Origin: a virus
Length of the DNA stretch: 50,927 nt
Reading direction: 5' to 3' (one strand)
IMG/VR virus record: IMGVR_UViG_3300044632_001258
Location: 1 to 50,927 of that record
Shown here: in pieces, positions 7,389 through 14,714 of the stretch
Numbering within the stretch: position 1 is the stretch's first letter
How the letters are laid out: every line of letters begins with the position of its first letter
Translations under genes and position numbers: made by a program
Notes under the pieces: generated by a model
The model's database searches: none
What the model was told of the DNA's origin: nothing
The model's input: the letters and a program-made list of their open reading frames with translations, nothing else

Positions 7389-7559
7389 ATGTTCTTCTTT
7401 ATTAAAGCTTTCTTTTTCATTTGTTCCTTGGTTGTTTTATTCTGTATTGGAGTAATAATTCTTGGAGAATATTTGGCTGGTAAGTTTGAAAGTAGTAACT
7501 TTGCTAAGTGGTGGAAAAAACATATCATCACTCAAATGCCGGAAGATTATGAAGATTAA
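7389..7559 (+). CDS. Small membrane protein, 56 aa
   Basis: ATG 7389 to TAA 7557-7559. The first 25 residues are strongly hydrophobic (FFFIKAFFFICSLVVLFCIG), followed by a short polar tail ending MPEDYED. It begins 5 bp after the previous stop and overlaps the next start by 11 bp, which fits the tight operon layout and supports it as real. Probably a single-span inner-membrane peptide. Confidence 0.55.
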   Translation: MFFFIKAFFFICSLVVLFCIGVIILGEYLAGKFESSNFAKWWKKHIITQMPEDYED

Positions 7560-8232
7560 AGTAACATTGATGTCAGATACTCACACAAAGGAAAGAAATG
7601 TCCTTGTGAATGGAGGTGACCTAATTTTGCATAGTGGTGACGTTATGAATTCAGGTTACGATTGGGAAGATTTATATGACTTCTTAAATTGGTTCAGTGA
7701 GTTACCATATAAGATGAAGGTATTTGTCCCTGGTAATCACGACAGATACATTGAGGACAAACCATTTGACGCTTGGAAGATGATTCGTGAGTTTAACGAC
7801 AAAGGTGTTGTTTGTTTGATTGATGACTATGTTGAGTTTGAGGGATTGAAAATCTATGGAAGTCCTTGGCAACCTGAGTTCTACAATTGGGCATTCAACT
7901 TACCACGAAACGGATGGGAGATTGAACAAAAGTGGAAAGACATTCCTGACGATACGGATATCTTATTAACTCACGGACCGGCTTGGGGTATCTTGGATAC
8001 AGTTGTTAATCGTCGTGATTTTAATCTTGGATGTGAGATGCTTTCAAAACGATTGGAAACATTACATCCTTTGATTCACAACTGTGGACATATCCATTCA
8101 GGTTATGGTTATGTTGAGAAGAACGGAACACACTTCTTCAACTCATCTGTGTTGGATGAACGTTATTCTCATAGCCAAAAACCTTTTGACATTACAATTG
8201 ATTTGGAAACTAAACAAATAGATATAATATGA
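7549..8232 (+). CDS. Metallophosphoesterase (MPPED/239FB-like)
   Basis: A 227-residue calcineurin-like phosphoesterase: SDTH (D10, H12), HSGD (D31), GNHD (62-65), LLTHGP and NCGHIHSGYG. The set of GSPWQPEFYNWAFN and THGPAWGILD is typical of the MPPED1/2 (239FB, UPF0046) branch rather than Mre11 or LpxH. The start at 7549 is chosen because homologous sequence begins there and it overlaps the small ORF in the usual operon style; an upstream ATG at 7462 would add 29 unrelated residues. Substrate unknown; a nucleotide or RNA-end phosphate is plausible given the neighbours. Confidence 0.88.
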   Translation: MKIKVTLMSDTHTKERNVLVNGGDLILHSGDVMNSGYDWEDLYDFLNWFSELPYKMKVFVPGNHDRYIEDKPFDAWKMIREFNDKGVVCLIDDYVEFEGLKIYGSPWQPEFYNWAFNLPRNGWEIEQKWKDIPDDTDILLTHGPAWGILDTVVNRRDFNLGCEMLSKRLETLHPLIHNCGHIHSGYGYVEKNGTHFFNSSVLDERYSHSQKPFDITIDLETKQIDII

Positions 8233-8498
8233 AAAAATCAAATTTTTATGTAGTACTGTTATTTACATTACTAACAATTATGGCGACGATGGTATCTTGT
8301 ACCGATGCGACGATGAGTAAGATGGGTGGATATGGAGATACCTTTACGGTTAAGGTTCTTGGACCTGACACAATTATCACCTACCATTCAACAGGCAAAG
8401 TGATTAGTGAAGAAAAATCTGATGGATATTATTTTACAAATCGTGAGAATGGAAAGTTGATTGAAGTGAGTGGTAACATCATAATCGAACAAGAATAA
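8229..8498 (+). CDS. Putative lipoprotein, 89 aa
   Basis: N-terminal KK, a hydrophobic helix and MVSC at about residues 21-24 form a signal peptide with lipobox. The remainder is beta-rich (FTVKVLGPDTIITYHSTGKVI). It overlaps the phosphoesterase stop by ATGA. Similar tiny lipoproteins are common in phages but I cannot assign one here. Confidence 0.55.
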   Translation: MKKSNFYVVLLFTLLTIMATMVSCTDATMSKMGGYGDTFTVKVLGPDTIITYHSTGKVISEEKSDGYYFTNRENGKLIEVSGNIIIEQE

Positions 8499-8590
8499 TG
8501 TTGGCACTCGGATGTTTACTATCGGGGATATGGACAGGAATGTTCATATCCTTTTTAATAACTAAACCTTTTTATAATAAAGAAAAATAA
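8498..8590 (+). CDS. Micro membrane protein, 30 aa
   Basis: ATG 8498 overlaps the last base of the preceding TAA, and the frame ends in TAA 8588-8590. MLALGCLLSGIWTGMFISFL is hydrophobic, with a basic end. Position between two tightly abutting genes supports it, but at 30 residues it could be chance. Confidence 0.35.
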   Translation: MLALGCLLSGIWTGMFISFLITKPFYNKEK

Positions 8591-8591
8591 T

Positions 8592-8729
8592 ATGGAAGAT
8601 TTAAAAAAATATATTACAGAAAAAAAACAACAAGCTGAAAGGTTAAGAGATAATACTTCACAAAAAGATTATTTTAAGGGACAAGTTGAAATTCTTGAAG
8701 AAATTTTGTTATATTTACAAAATGATTGA
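8592..8729 (+). CDS. Small helical protein, 45 aa
   Basis: ATG 8592 to TGA 8727-8729. Strongly charged amphipathic helix (MEDLKKYITEKKQQAERL), spaced 1 bp from the previous stop and overlapping the next gene by 8 bp. A short coiled coil is likely. No function is assigned. Confidence 0.45.
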   Translation: MEDLKKYITEKKQQAERLRDNTSQKDYFKGQVEILEEILLYLQND

Positions 8730-9324
8730 CAACATTGAATTGATTAAACCGTTATTGAACTTTGAAAACGAGGGTGATTTCTATATGCTCTACGTGTTCA
8801 AACGAAAGAAGGACCAACCTGAAGGTGAGAGGGACAATCACCAGTCAGTTCGTACCATCAAAACTTATTGTGTTGATAGTGTTGAGTATTTGGAAAAACG
8901 ATATGATGAGATTAAACAATTGTGTGAAATGTTTAAAGCTCGTGCATATATCCATGTTCAGAAACAAAACCATAAGGATGTCTCTTTGGAAATGATGGTG
9001 TCTTTGGCTGAAAGAATTCGTAACGGGCAGACTAATCAGAAAGGTTTATTTGATTCAGTTGTTGGACAGATTAAAACCTATGAAAAGAGATGGATTGTTG
9101 ATGTTGATAGTAAGGATAACAAAGAGTTATTAAAGGTTAAACTTGTAATTGATAGTTGTCCTCCTTTTGGGAAGGATAAAATCATAAGTGAAATTCCAAC
9201 CAAAAATGGTTATCATCTTATCACTGAAAGATTTGATGTGACGGAGTTCAGCAAACATTATCCTGATGTTGATATTCAGAAAAAAAATCCAACTTTATTA
9301 TATATCCCTAATTCATTATGTTAA
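8722..9324 (+). CDS. Hypothetical protein, possible primase-like (AEP) fold
   Basis: I take the start at ATG 8722 (MIDNIELI), which overlaps the previous gene; the longer frame from 8686 adds unrelated residues. The 200-residue protein contains RWIVDVD at about 130-140 and IPTKNGYHLIT further on. A D-x-D on a strand followed by K-x-G-x-H-L resembles the active site order of archaeo-eukaryotic primase-like proteins. That resemblance is only by eye and could be accidental. Its place beside RNA-repair-type genes is compatible with a nucleic-acid role. Confidence 0.5.
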   Translation: MIDNIELIKPLLNFENEGDFYMLYVFKRKKDQPEGERDNHQSVRTIKTYCVDSVEYLEKRYDEIKQLCEMFKARAYIHVQKQNHKDVSLEMMVSLAERIRNGQTNQKGLFDSVVGQIKTYEKRWIVDVDSKDNKELLKVKLVIDSCPPFGKDKIISEIPTKNGYHLITERFDVTEFSKHYPDVDIQKKNPTLLYIPNSLC

Positions 9325-9704
9325 TTTCATTTATCATTATCTTCATCCATTGGATTGCCGACTTTGTATTACAAACTGACTGGCAAGCTCAAAACAAAAG
9401 TAAAAACAACTTTGCATTGTTAAGTCATACATCAAATTATTCAATGGTGTGGTTGTTACCTATGTGTCTTATCTTTGGTAAAATGAAAGAAGGTGCAACA
9501 ACCGAATGGATTATTTGGTCAACACTTTATTTTGGAATGATTACTCTTGTTGCTCATACAATTACTGATTATTTTACCAGTCGTTTGAATAGTAAGTTGT
9601 GGTCATCAGGTAAAGTTCATTACTTCTTTGTCAGTATTGGTTTTGACCAAGTGTTACATTATGGTCAGTTATTTTTGACGTATTATTATTTGTTAAATCG
9701 TTAA
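9318..9704 (+). CDS. DUF3307 membrane protein
   Basis: 128 residues with about three to four hydrophobic segments and the DUF3307 signature: HWIADFVLQTDWQAQNK near the N-terminus, a His in LLSHTSNY, TLVAHTITDYFTSR, and FDQVLHYGQL near the end. The family is found in bacteria and phages of Bacteroidota and has no established function. The ATG overlaps the previous stop. Confidence 0.8.
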   Translation: MLISFIIIFIHWIADFVLQTDWQAQNKSKNNFALLSHTSNYSMVWLLPMCLIFGKMKEGATTEWIIWSTLYFGMITLVAHTITDYFTSRLNSKLWSSGKVHYFFVSIGFDQVLHYGQLFLTYYYLLNR

Positions 9705-9720
9705 TTTTTTTGTATATTTG
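9690..9720 (+). promoter_or_regulatory. TAnnTTTG promoter of the RNA ligase gene
   Basis: TTG at 9690-9692, 20 bp spacer, TATATTTG at 9713-9720, then 4 bp and ATG 9725. The box would lie inside the coding sequence if the upstream ATG at 9710 were used, so it also decides the start. Confidence 0.75.
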
Positions 9721-9724
9721 TCAA

Positions 9725-10786
9725 ATGAATGAAGTTCTAAACAAATATTTTGAGGAAGGGTTGGTGTATCTACAAGTACATCCGACTCTTCCTTTGACTA
9801 TATGGAACTATACCGAGACTGTTCAGTACGAAGGTAAGTGGGATGAGGTTACCCTACAAACTCGTGGGTTAGTCACTGACAACAAAGGTAAAGTTGTTGC
9901 CCGACCATTTAAGAAGTTCTTCAATATGGAGGAAGGTAAACACACTGAAACTCCTGACTTTGACGTTTACGATAAGATGGATGGTTCTTTAGGAATATTA
10001 TTTAACTACGAAGGTGAGTGGGTAATGGCGACTCGTGGTTCTTTTACTTCTGACCAAGCGGTTAAAGGGTTTGAGATGTTACAGAAATATGACTATCAAA
10101 AACTACATAAGGACTACACTTACCTATTTGAAATAATATATGATGAGAATCGTATCGTTGTGAAATACCCATACGAAGATTTGGTATTACTTGGGATGAT
10201 AAACACTGAAACTGGATATGAGGTTGATTTGTATGGTGAAGGTGTTGATGTTAGATTTAAGAACTTAATCAATAACCTTGGTTTCAAAGTTGTTAAAAAA
10301 TACGATGGAATTCGGGATTATTCCGAATTGAAGGGAATGATAAAGCATGATGAGGAAGGGTTTGTTGTTCGTTTCTCTAATGGTGATAGAATGAAAGTTA
10401 AGGGTGAGGAGTATCTTCGTCTACATAAGATAATGACCAATGTTTCTACCACTGCGGTGTGGGAAATGTTGAGTGAGGGTAAAGATGTGTTGGAGTTATT
10501 GAAAGATGTCCCTGATGAATTTTATCAAAAGATAAAGATGTATGTTGCGGATTTAAGATACCATCACTATCGTTATGGGGATTATGCTTACAAGATATAT
10601 TCATACTTCCGTTATGGTAAGTATGGGGACAGAGAAACTGAACCATCAAAGAAGGAGTTTGCGTTACACCTACAAGGAAATGATACACACCCAAAGATAA
10701 AAGCATTATGTTTTTTGATGTGGGATGGAAAGAGTACTGATAAAGTAATATGGAATTATTTAAAACCCGAATATAAAAAGTTATGA
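9725..10786 (+). CDS. RNA ligase, T4 Rnl1-like
   Basis: The 353-residue product has the nucleotidyltransferase motifs of Rnl1-type ligases: KMDGS with the likely adenylated Lys84, an upstream RG and FKKFFN (63-67), TRGSF (103-107), motif IIIa YLFEIIYDENRIV with E136, motif IV EGFVVRF and motif V MKVKGEEY. It joins 5'-phosphate and 3'-hydroxyl RNA ends using ATP. In T4 the enzyme repairs tRNA cut by host anticodon nucleases together with Pnkp. Here a Pnk-like kinase (14136) and a cREC protein (6725) are nearby. Start chosen from the promoter spacing. Confidence 0.92.
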   Translation: MNEVLNKYFEEGLVYLQVHPTLPLTIWNYTETVQYEGKWDEVTLQTRGLVTDNKGKVVARPFKKFFNMEEGKHTETPDFDVYDKMDGSLGILFNYEGEWVMATRGSFTSDQAVKGFEMLQKYDYQKLHKDYTYLFEIIYDENRIVVKYPYEDLVLLGMINTETGYEVDLYGEGVDVRFKNLINNLGFKVVKKYDGIRDYSELKGMIKHDEEGFVVRFSNGDRMKVKGEEYLRLHKIMTNVSTTAVWEMLSEGKDVLELLKDVPDEFYQKIKMYVADLRYHHYRYGDYAYKIYSYFRYGKYGDRETEPSKKEFALHLQGNDTHPKIKALCFLMWDGKSTDKVIWNYLKPEYKKL

Positions 10787-11061
10787 AAAAAATTATCTTC
10801 TCATCAACCACACTTATCCTTTTGGTTGTTGGAACCATTATGTCATTACTAATAATCTCATCTTATCAAAAAAGTAATGGGTATTGGTATAAAGAGGCTC
10901 ACTATGCCATTAAAGTTGAGAGACACGTCCCAAGAAATGTTCACGAAGAAATGAACTTGTATTATGACATTACACTTGAGAATGGTGTAACTATGAAGTC
11001 ACTCAAACACGTATCTGTTGGTGATACAATTTATTTTGATATGTATAAAGTTGGAAAATAA
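10783..11061 (+). CDS. Membrane-anchored small protein, 92 aa
   Basis: An N-terminal hydrophobic anchor (about 5-28, FSSTTLILLVVGTIMSLLII) precedes a soluble domain with beta-type pattern (YYDITLENGVTMKSLKHVSVG). It overlaps the ligase stop by ATGA. It resembles in layout the protein at 22653 (anchor, then a domain ending in a GDxxxF/Y motif). Function unknown. Confidence 0.6.
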   Translation: MKKIIFSSTTLILLVVGTIMSLLIISSYQKSNGYWYKEAHYAIKVERHVPRNVHEEMNLYYDITLENGVTMKSLKHVSVGDTIYFDMYKVGK

Positions 11062-11081
11062 AAATTGTTGTTGTATCTTTG
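11051..11081 (+). promoter_or_regulatory. TAnnTTTG promoter, 4 bp before ATG
   Basis: TTG 11051-11053, 20 bp spacer, TATCTTTG 11074-11081, then CACA and ATG 11086. Confidence 0.75.
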
Positions 11082-11085
11082 CACA

Positions 11086-11325
11086 ATGAAAGCAAAACTT
11101 GAATTTGATTTAGATGACTTTGATGACAGAATGGCTCACATGCGTTGTGTAAAGGCGACTGACATGGCATCTATCTTGTTTGAAATGACTACCAATGCCC
11201 GTAAAAGAATAACTATGGGTTATGATGGGACTGATGAGTATTACAGAGGAGTTGATGTTGTTTTTGAAAAGTTACGAGAACTAATGGAAGAACATAATAT
11301 TGATATAGACGAATTAATAAGATGA
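11086..11325 (+). CDS. Hypothetical phage protein, 79 aa
   Basis: Starts MKAKLEFDLDDFDDRMAHMR; an N-terminal beta strand then acidic helices, ending ELMEEHNIDIDELIR. This KAKLEFDL-type opening is common in short phage proteins of unknown function. The ATG at 11086 is preferred over the ATG at 11065 because the promoter box lies between them. Confidence 0.65.
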   Translation: MKAKLEFDLDDFDDRMAHMRCVKATDMASILFEMTTNARKRITMGYDGTDEYYRGVDVVFEKLRELMEEHNIDIDELIR

Positions 11326-11930
11326 TGACAAAATTTGCTAACACTTTCATTGAAAGTATGGAAAAATTGATAAACCGTCAAAGATGGTATTGGAAGACTT
11401 GGGACTTTTTCAGATATGACATACCAAGATTTTTCCGTAATCTTTGGTTGTTCCGTAAGAACTTATGGAATCACACTTGGTATAATGGTGACGGCTCTAT
11501 CTTACCTTGGGTGAAAACTGCGGTTGATGATATGGCTTACAAAATGGAGAGATATGGACACGAAATTAGTGAGAGTCGTATGAAGAAAGTTGAAAAGATG
11601 AAACGACTTTCATACCTGATTGATGTTTGTGTTCACGATTCTTTTATTGATGTTGCTGAGAAGGAATTGGGAATGGAAATGATTTACCACGAGTGGGAGT
11701 TTGTACCTGCGGAAGGATACGAGGACTCTTATGAACTTGTGGACAAAGATACTCCTGAAGAGAAAGAACATAACGGTAAAATTATAAATAGAGCACACGA
11801 AATTCAGAAAGAATATTGGGAAGAACTTTGTTATATTATTAAAGGACCTGACTACGACTCAATCCGAGAGTCAGGTGAAGATTTTTATGAAAAACTTGAT
11901 GGAAGTGACATTAGAGGTTGGTGGGATTAA
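11322..11930 (+). CDS. Hypothetical phage protein, 202 aa
   Basis: Overlaps the preceding stop by ATGA. The region RYDIPRFFRNLWLFRKNLW followed by HTWYNGD is Trp/Phe/Arg-rich, then acidic helices with KKVEKMKRLSYLIDVC. This pattern is familiar from conserved phage proteins of unknown function, but I cannot name a family. No signal peptide. The C-terminus is acidic and ends RGWWD. Confidence 0.6.
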   Translation: MMTKFANTFIESMEKLINRQRWYWKTWDFFRYDIPRFFRNLWLFRKNLWNHTWYNGDGSILPWVKTAVDDMAYKMERYGHEISESRMKKVEKMKRLSYLIDVCVHDSFIDVAEKELGMEMIYHEWEFVPAEGYEDSYELVDKDTPEEKEHNGKIINRAHEIQKEYWEELCYIIKGPDYDSIRESGEDFYEKLDGSDIRGWWD

Positions 11931-11948
11931 AAATTATTAATATATTTG
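11918..11948 (+). promoter_or_regulatory. TAnnTTTG promoter, 4 bp before ATG
   Basis: TTG 11918-11920 (inside the end of the upstream gene), 20 bp spacer, TATATTTG 11941-11948, then AGGT and ATG 11953. Confidence 0.75.
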
Positions 11949-11952
11949 AGGT

Positions 11953-12651
11953 ATGATTTTAAGAATTGAAAAAGATATAAAGGGAGTATTCCCAAACATT
12001 TGGATATGTTCTGACCCGCACTACAACCACAAAAACATTTGTAGAGGGACGACTAATTGGAGAACTGAGGACAATCAGGTACCTGAAGAACAAACTCGTG
12101 ACTTCCCAACACTTGAAAGGATGAACGAGTCAATCCTAAATGGGATTAACTGGAATGTTGGACAGGACGATGTATTGATTTGTCTTGGTGACTGGTCATT
12201 TGGTGGGTTTGAGTTTATCAAACAATTCCGTGATAGAATTGTATGTAAGAATGTTCACTTGGTATTGGGTAACCACGACCATCACATTGAAAGAAACAGG
12301 GAGAATATTAAATCAATATTCAGTTCTGTTTCAGAATACTTACGAATTGTTGTGATGGAACCTGTGAAGAAAAACGAATCAAAGCGTCACGAGTTCGTAT
12401 GTATGCACTACCCAATCCAAAGTTGGGATGGATTAAATAAAGGGATTATTCACCTTCACGGACATGTTCACTTACCAAATGAAAGAAAGTTTGGTAAAGG
12501 AAAGAAAATGGATGTTGGGTTTGATGGACATCCTGAATTTCGCCCTTATAATTTGCTCAGGGAGATTGTACCACTAATGAATAAACGAGAGATGTTGTCG
12601 GACATGCCAAACGACCATCATCTTGAAAGATTGTTAAACGCTGATAAATAA
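11953..12651 (+). CDS. Calcineurin-like metallophosphoesterase
   Basis: 232 residues with SDPHYNHKNI (D21, H23), ICLGDW, LGNHDHH, CMHYPI and LHGHVH, the complete metal-binding set of the superfamily. The HYNHKNI opening and small size fit the phage/bacterial predicted phosphoesterase group (COG4186-like) rather than the MPPED type at 7549. Substrate unknown. It has its own strong promoter and heads an operon of small genes to about 14.1 kb. Confidence 0.88.
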   Translation: MILRIEKDIKGVFPNIWICSDPHYNHKNICRGTTNWRTEDNQVPEEQTRDFPTLERMNESILNGINWNVGQDDVLICLGDWSFGGFEFIKQFRDRIVCKNVHLVLGNHDHHIERNRENIKSIFSSVSEYLRIVVMEPVKKNESKRHEFVCMHYPIQSWDGLNKGIIHLHGHVHLPNERKFGKGKKMDVGFDGHPEFRPYNLLREIVPLMNKREMLSDMPNDHHLERLLNADK

Positions 12652-12652
12652 T

Positions 12653-13381
12653 ATGATTGAAAGGCTGATTAAAAACAGAACTCCATATCTCGGTAAGATA
12701 AAATTGAAGTTTGAGAAACATCCATACTATTCAAGTAGTCAGGATGGTAAATTAAATAAAGTTCACCTTAATTTAGGGTTCACCAAATTGGTTTCTAGGT
12801 TCATACCAAATAAAGTTATGGACGGCTCAAATGTTGACCCTGAAAAAGTTAAGTTGATTGAGAAATATACTGGTGGTGTTATCGGAACGCATTCTTTTGG
12901 AAAGGATGATGAATACACTTTGGAGGATTCCTTTTTAACAAAGGACGGAAAATACATTGGTGGTATTGATACTGCTTGGTGGTATTTTAATAACGGAATG
13001 ACTGTTTGTGAAGAATATCCACACGGGGTTGCAGTTGCTTGGAACACTCCAAGATTGGAGGACACCGTAGTTAATGGTCAAGATGGGATTAAAGGTTATT
13101 ATGGTTACACTCATCGTGGTGGAGCTTTGTTTACAATCGGTGATAGAATCTTTGATGAGAAGTATAATCCAGTTGTTGAAGATTACAATGAGAAAGAGTT
13201 TAAAAAGTGGTGGAAAAAATACACCAAGTCATATAAAAAGGGTGATGACTTTGATAAAAAATGGATTTATAATGAGGGAATTAAATCAGTAATACCATTC
13301 AACAAACGAGGAAAACATATGATTAAAAATTGGTCAGACGCAAGAACTGCGGCGATTAATATGTCAAAATATCTATCATAA
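12653..13381 (+). CDS. Hypothetical protein, 242 aa
   Basis: Begins 2 bp after the phosphoesterase. The sequence is Gly/Trp/Tyr-rich with DGKYIGGIDTAWWYFNNGM, PHGVAVAWNT and a C-terminal Lys-rich segment (KEFKKWWKKYTKSYKKGDD). The mix of short strands and aromatic residues suggests a globular beta-rich domain with a basic tail. I recognise no family. Co-transcription with the phosphoesterase is likely. Confidence 0.6.
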   Translation: MIERLIKNRTPYLGKIKLKFEKHPYYSSSQDGKLNKVHLNLGFTKLVSRFIPNKVMDGSNVDPEKVKLIEKYTGGVIGTHSFGKDDEYTLEDSFLTKDGKYIGGIDTAWWYFNNGMTVCEEYPHGVAVAWNTPRLEDTVVNGQDGIKGYYGYTHRGGALFTIGDRIFDEKYNPVVEDYNEKEFKKWWKKYTKSYKKGDDFDKKWIYNEGIKSVIPFNKRGKHMIKNWSDARTAAINMSKYLS

Positions 13382-13581
13382 TGACAGGTAAAGTATATAA
13401 AACAACAAAGGGTTGGTTCGTTGAAACTAAAACCAATGAAATCATACCAGTACACCCAAAAAGTGAATTGGATGAAAAAAATAGTGGTAATAAAGTTGAC
13501 TTTGATATTGTTGAAGAAGACAATAATGGAATGAGTTATACTGAGACATATGTACTAATAAAATATGCAAAAATACTATGA
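13381..13581 (+). CDS. Hypothetical protein, 66 aa
   Basis: Its ATG follows the preceding TAA with a one-base overlap. Short beta-rich sequence (MTGKVYKTTKGWFVETK) with a small barrel-like pattern. No function recognised. Confidence 0.55.
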   Translation: MTGKVYKTTKGWFVETKTNEIIPVHPKSELDEKNSGNKVDFDIVEEDNNGMSYTETYVLIKYAKIL

Positions 13582-13739
13582 AAATAATACCATTCTTTGA
13601 TTTAACTTGGAGTGACGATTTCAAGCAAGTTGGGTTAATTCCAACAATCTTTGTAACTAAAAGTTATGGAAACCGATATAACCTATGTGTAAACTTTTTA
13701 TGTTTTGATTTTGGATTATGGATAATAAAAAGAAAATAA
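13578..13739 (+). CDS. Small protein, 53 aa
   Basis: ATG 13578 overlaps the previous TGA (ATGA) and the frame ends in TAA 13737-13739, overlapping the next gene by 22 bp. Contains YNLCVNFLCFDFGLWIIKRK at the end. The FLCFDFGLWI type tail is reminiscent of short phage proteins placed between early genes. Function unknown. Confidence 0.5.
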   Translation: MKIIPFFDLTWSDDFKQVGLIPTIFVTKSYGNRYNLCVNFLCFDFGLWIIKRK

Positions 13740-14119
13740 ACGTCATTGAAGATTTAAAGGGTAAGTATGAATATTACCTTACTGTTGGTAAACTCAAAAA
13801 GTTTTTGGAGGAACATCCCGAACTACCTGATGATGCACTTGTTCTAACCCAAAGGGTTGAAGATGTTTATTACGAAAAGAATGGATGGGGAGTTGTTTTG
13901 AAGGAAGGTGAACATTATGATAATGTTAGAACTTATAACATCCGAATGGAAGAAGAAATCCGTAGAAGAAAGAACGGAGAACACCCAAAGTATGATATGG
14001 AAGACCCATCAAAATATATTCAGGAATTAACTGATGATTTAAAAGACCAATATCATCCGGCTTTCTGTTGTTTGAAATATAAGGATGATGATAATCTTTA
14101 TTTGGATTTACATTATTAA
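13718..14119 (+). CDS. Hypothetical protein with LTVGxLKxFL motif, 133 aa
   Basis: The segment YYLTVGKLKKFLEEHPELPDDALVL is a short helix-plus-PDDA element that recurs in many phage and bacterial small proteins (TVxELxxxLxxLPDDAxV). The rest is highly charged and ends in an acidic tail. No enzymatic residues can be named. Confidence 0.6.
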   Translation: MDNKKKINVIEDLKGKYEYYLTVGKLKKFLEEHPELPDDALVLTQRVEDVYYEKNGWGVVLKEGEHYDNVRTYNIRMEEEIRRRKNGEHPKYDMEDPSKYIQELTDDLKDQYHPAFCCLKYKDDDNLYLDLHY

Positions 14120-14131
14120 TTCGTATATTTG
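14102..14131 (+). promoter_or_regulatory. TAnnTTTG promoter, 4 bp before ATG
   Basis: TTG 14102-14104, 19 bp spacer, TATATTTG 14124-14131, then CATT and ATG 14136. Confidence 0.75.
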
Positions 14132-14135
14132 CATT

Positions 14136-14522
14136 ATGAAAACACTTTATATCGTAAGAGGTTTACCAGGAAGTGGGAAAAGTACTTTCGCACAAACACT
14201 TGAATGTCCTGTATTTGAAGCTGATATGTTCTTTGTTAACTCACAAGGTGTATACAACTTTGACTTTACAAGAATTAAAGATGCGCACGCTTGGTGTCAG
14301 GAAATGGTTGAGGACCATATGTTCAATCAACACGAGAAGATTGCCGTGTCAAACACATTCACACAGGAGTGGGAAATGAAATCGTATTACGATATGGCAA
14401 ATACATATGGGTACAAGGTATTCTCAATCGTTGTTGAGAATCGTCACGAAGGAGAGAATGTTCATGGAGTTCCTGCCGACAAGTTGGAAATAATGAAAAA
14501 CCGTTTTGAAATAAAACTTTAA
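14136..14522 (+). CDS. P-loop kinase, polynucleotide-kinase/N4BP2-like
   Basis: 128 residues with a Walker A motif RGLPGSGKST (8-17), EADMFF (28-33) as the likely acceptor-side acidic element, VSNTFTQEWEM (71-81) and NVHGVPADKLEIM near the C-terminus. This is the AAA_33 / NEDD4-binding-protein-2-type kinase pattern, related to the kinase half of T4 Pnkp. It lacks a phosphatase domain. The likely role is phosphorylation of 5'-OH RNA or DNA ends, fitting the RNA ligase 3.3 kb upstream. Start set by the promoter; an ATG at 14085 would place the box inside the gene. Confidence 0.82.
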   Translation: MKTLYIVRGLPGSGKSTFAQTLECPVFEADMFFVNSQGVYNFDFTRIKDAHAWCQEMVEDHMFNQHEKIAVSNTFTQEWEMKSYYDMANTYGYKVFSIVVENRHEGENVHGVPADKLEIMKNRFEIKL

Positions 14523-14529
14523 AAAAGTT

Positions 14530-14559
14530 TTGGTATTTATAAAAAACGCAGTATATTTG
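14530..14559 (+). promoter_or_regulatory. TAnnTTTG promoter for a non-coding RNA
   Basis: TTG 14530-14532, 19 bp spacer, TATATTTG 14552-14559. Transcription should begin close to 14564. No long frame follows. Confidence 0.65.
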
Positions 14560-14563
14560 TATT

Positions 14564-14714
14564 GTGAATCTCGGATGAAAATGACAGCACTTGAACGAAT
14601 GAGTCAGGTCCTTAATACACTCAAAAAGTGGTGTCCGAGTGGGTAAGTTGGTCCAACCCTACCAACCGTATCAGAACGAAAAACTGAAGCCCTCACAGAA
14701 ATGTGGGGGTTTTT
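14564..14714 (+). ncRNA. Candidate structured small RNA, about 150 nt
   Basis: Between a clear promoter and a strong terminator lies about 150 nt without a credible gene (the longest frame is 23 codons from 14574). Several stems are visible: CTCGGAT (14570-14576) with GTCCGAG (14633-14639), 7 pairs including one G-T; nested inside it CACTT (14588-14592) with AAGTG (14626-14630); then GTTGGT (14647-14652) with ACCAAC (14661-14666); then the terminator hairpin. The multi-stem layout argues for a structured RNA. I do not recognise it as tmRNA, 6S or RNase P RNA. Confidence 0.55.
14690..14714 (+). terminator. Terminator of the candidate ncRNA
   Basis: CCCTCACA (14690-14697) pairs with TGTGGGGG (14702-14709; one T-G pair), followed by TTTTT. 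Confidence 0.8.

Noticed and set aside
7462-7548. N-terminal extension of the phosphoesterase frame
   Set aside because: These 29 codons overlap a membrane-protein frame and do not belong to the phosphoesterase domain; ATG 7549 fits the family start.
14626-14700. GTGTCCGAGTGGGTAAG recalling the D-arm of tRNA-Ser
   Set aside because: No acceptor stem, anticodon arm or T-arm (no GTTCGA) follows, so it is not a tRNA; the bases pair better as part of the ncRNA stem.
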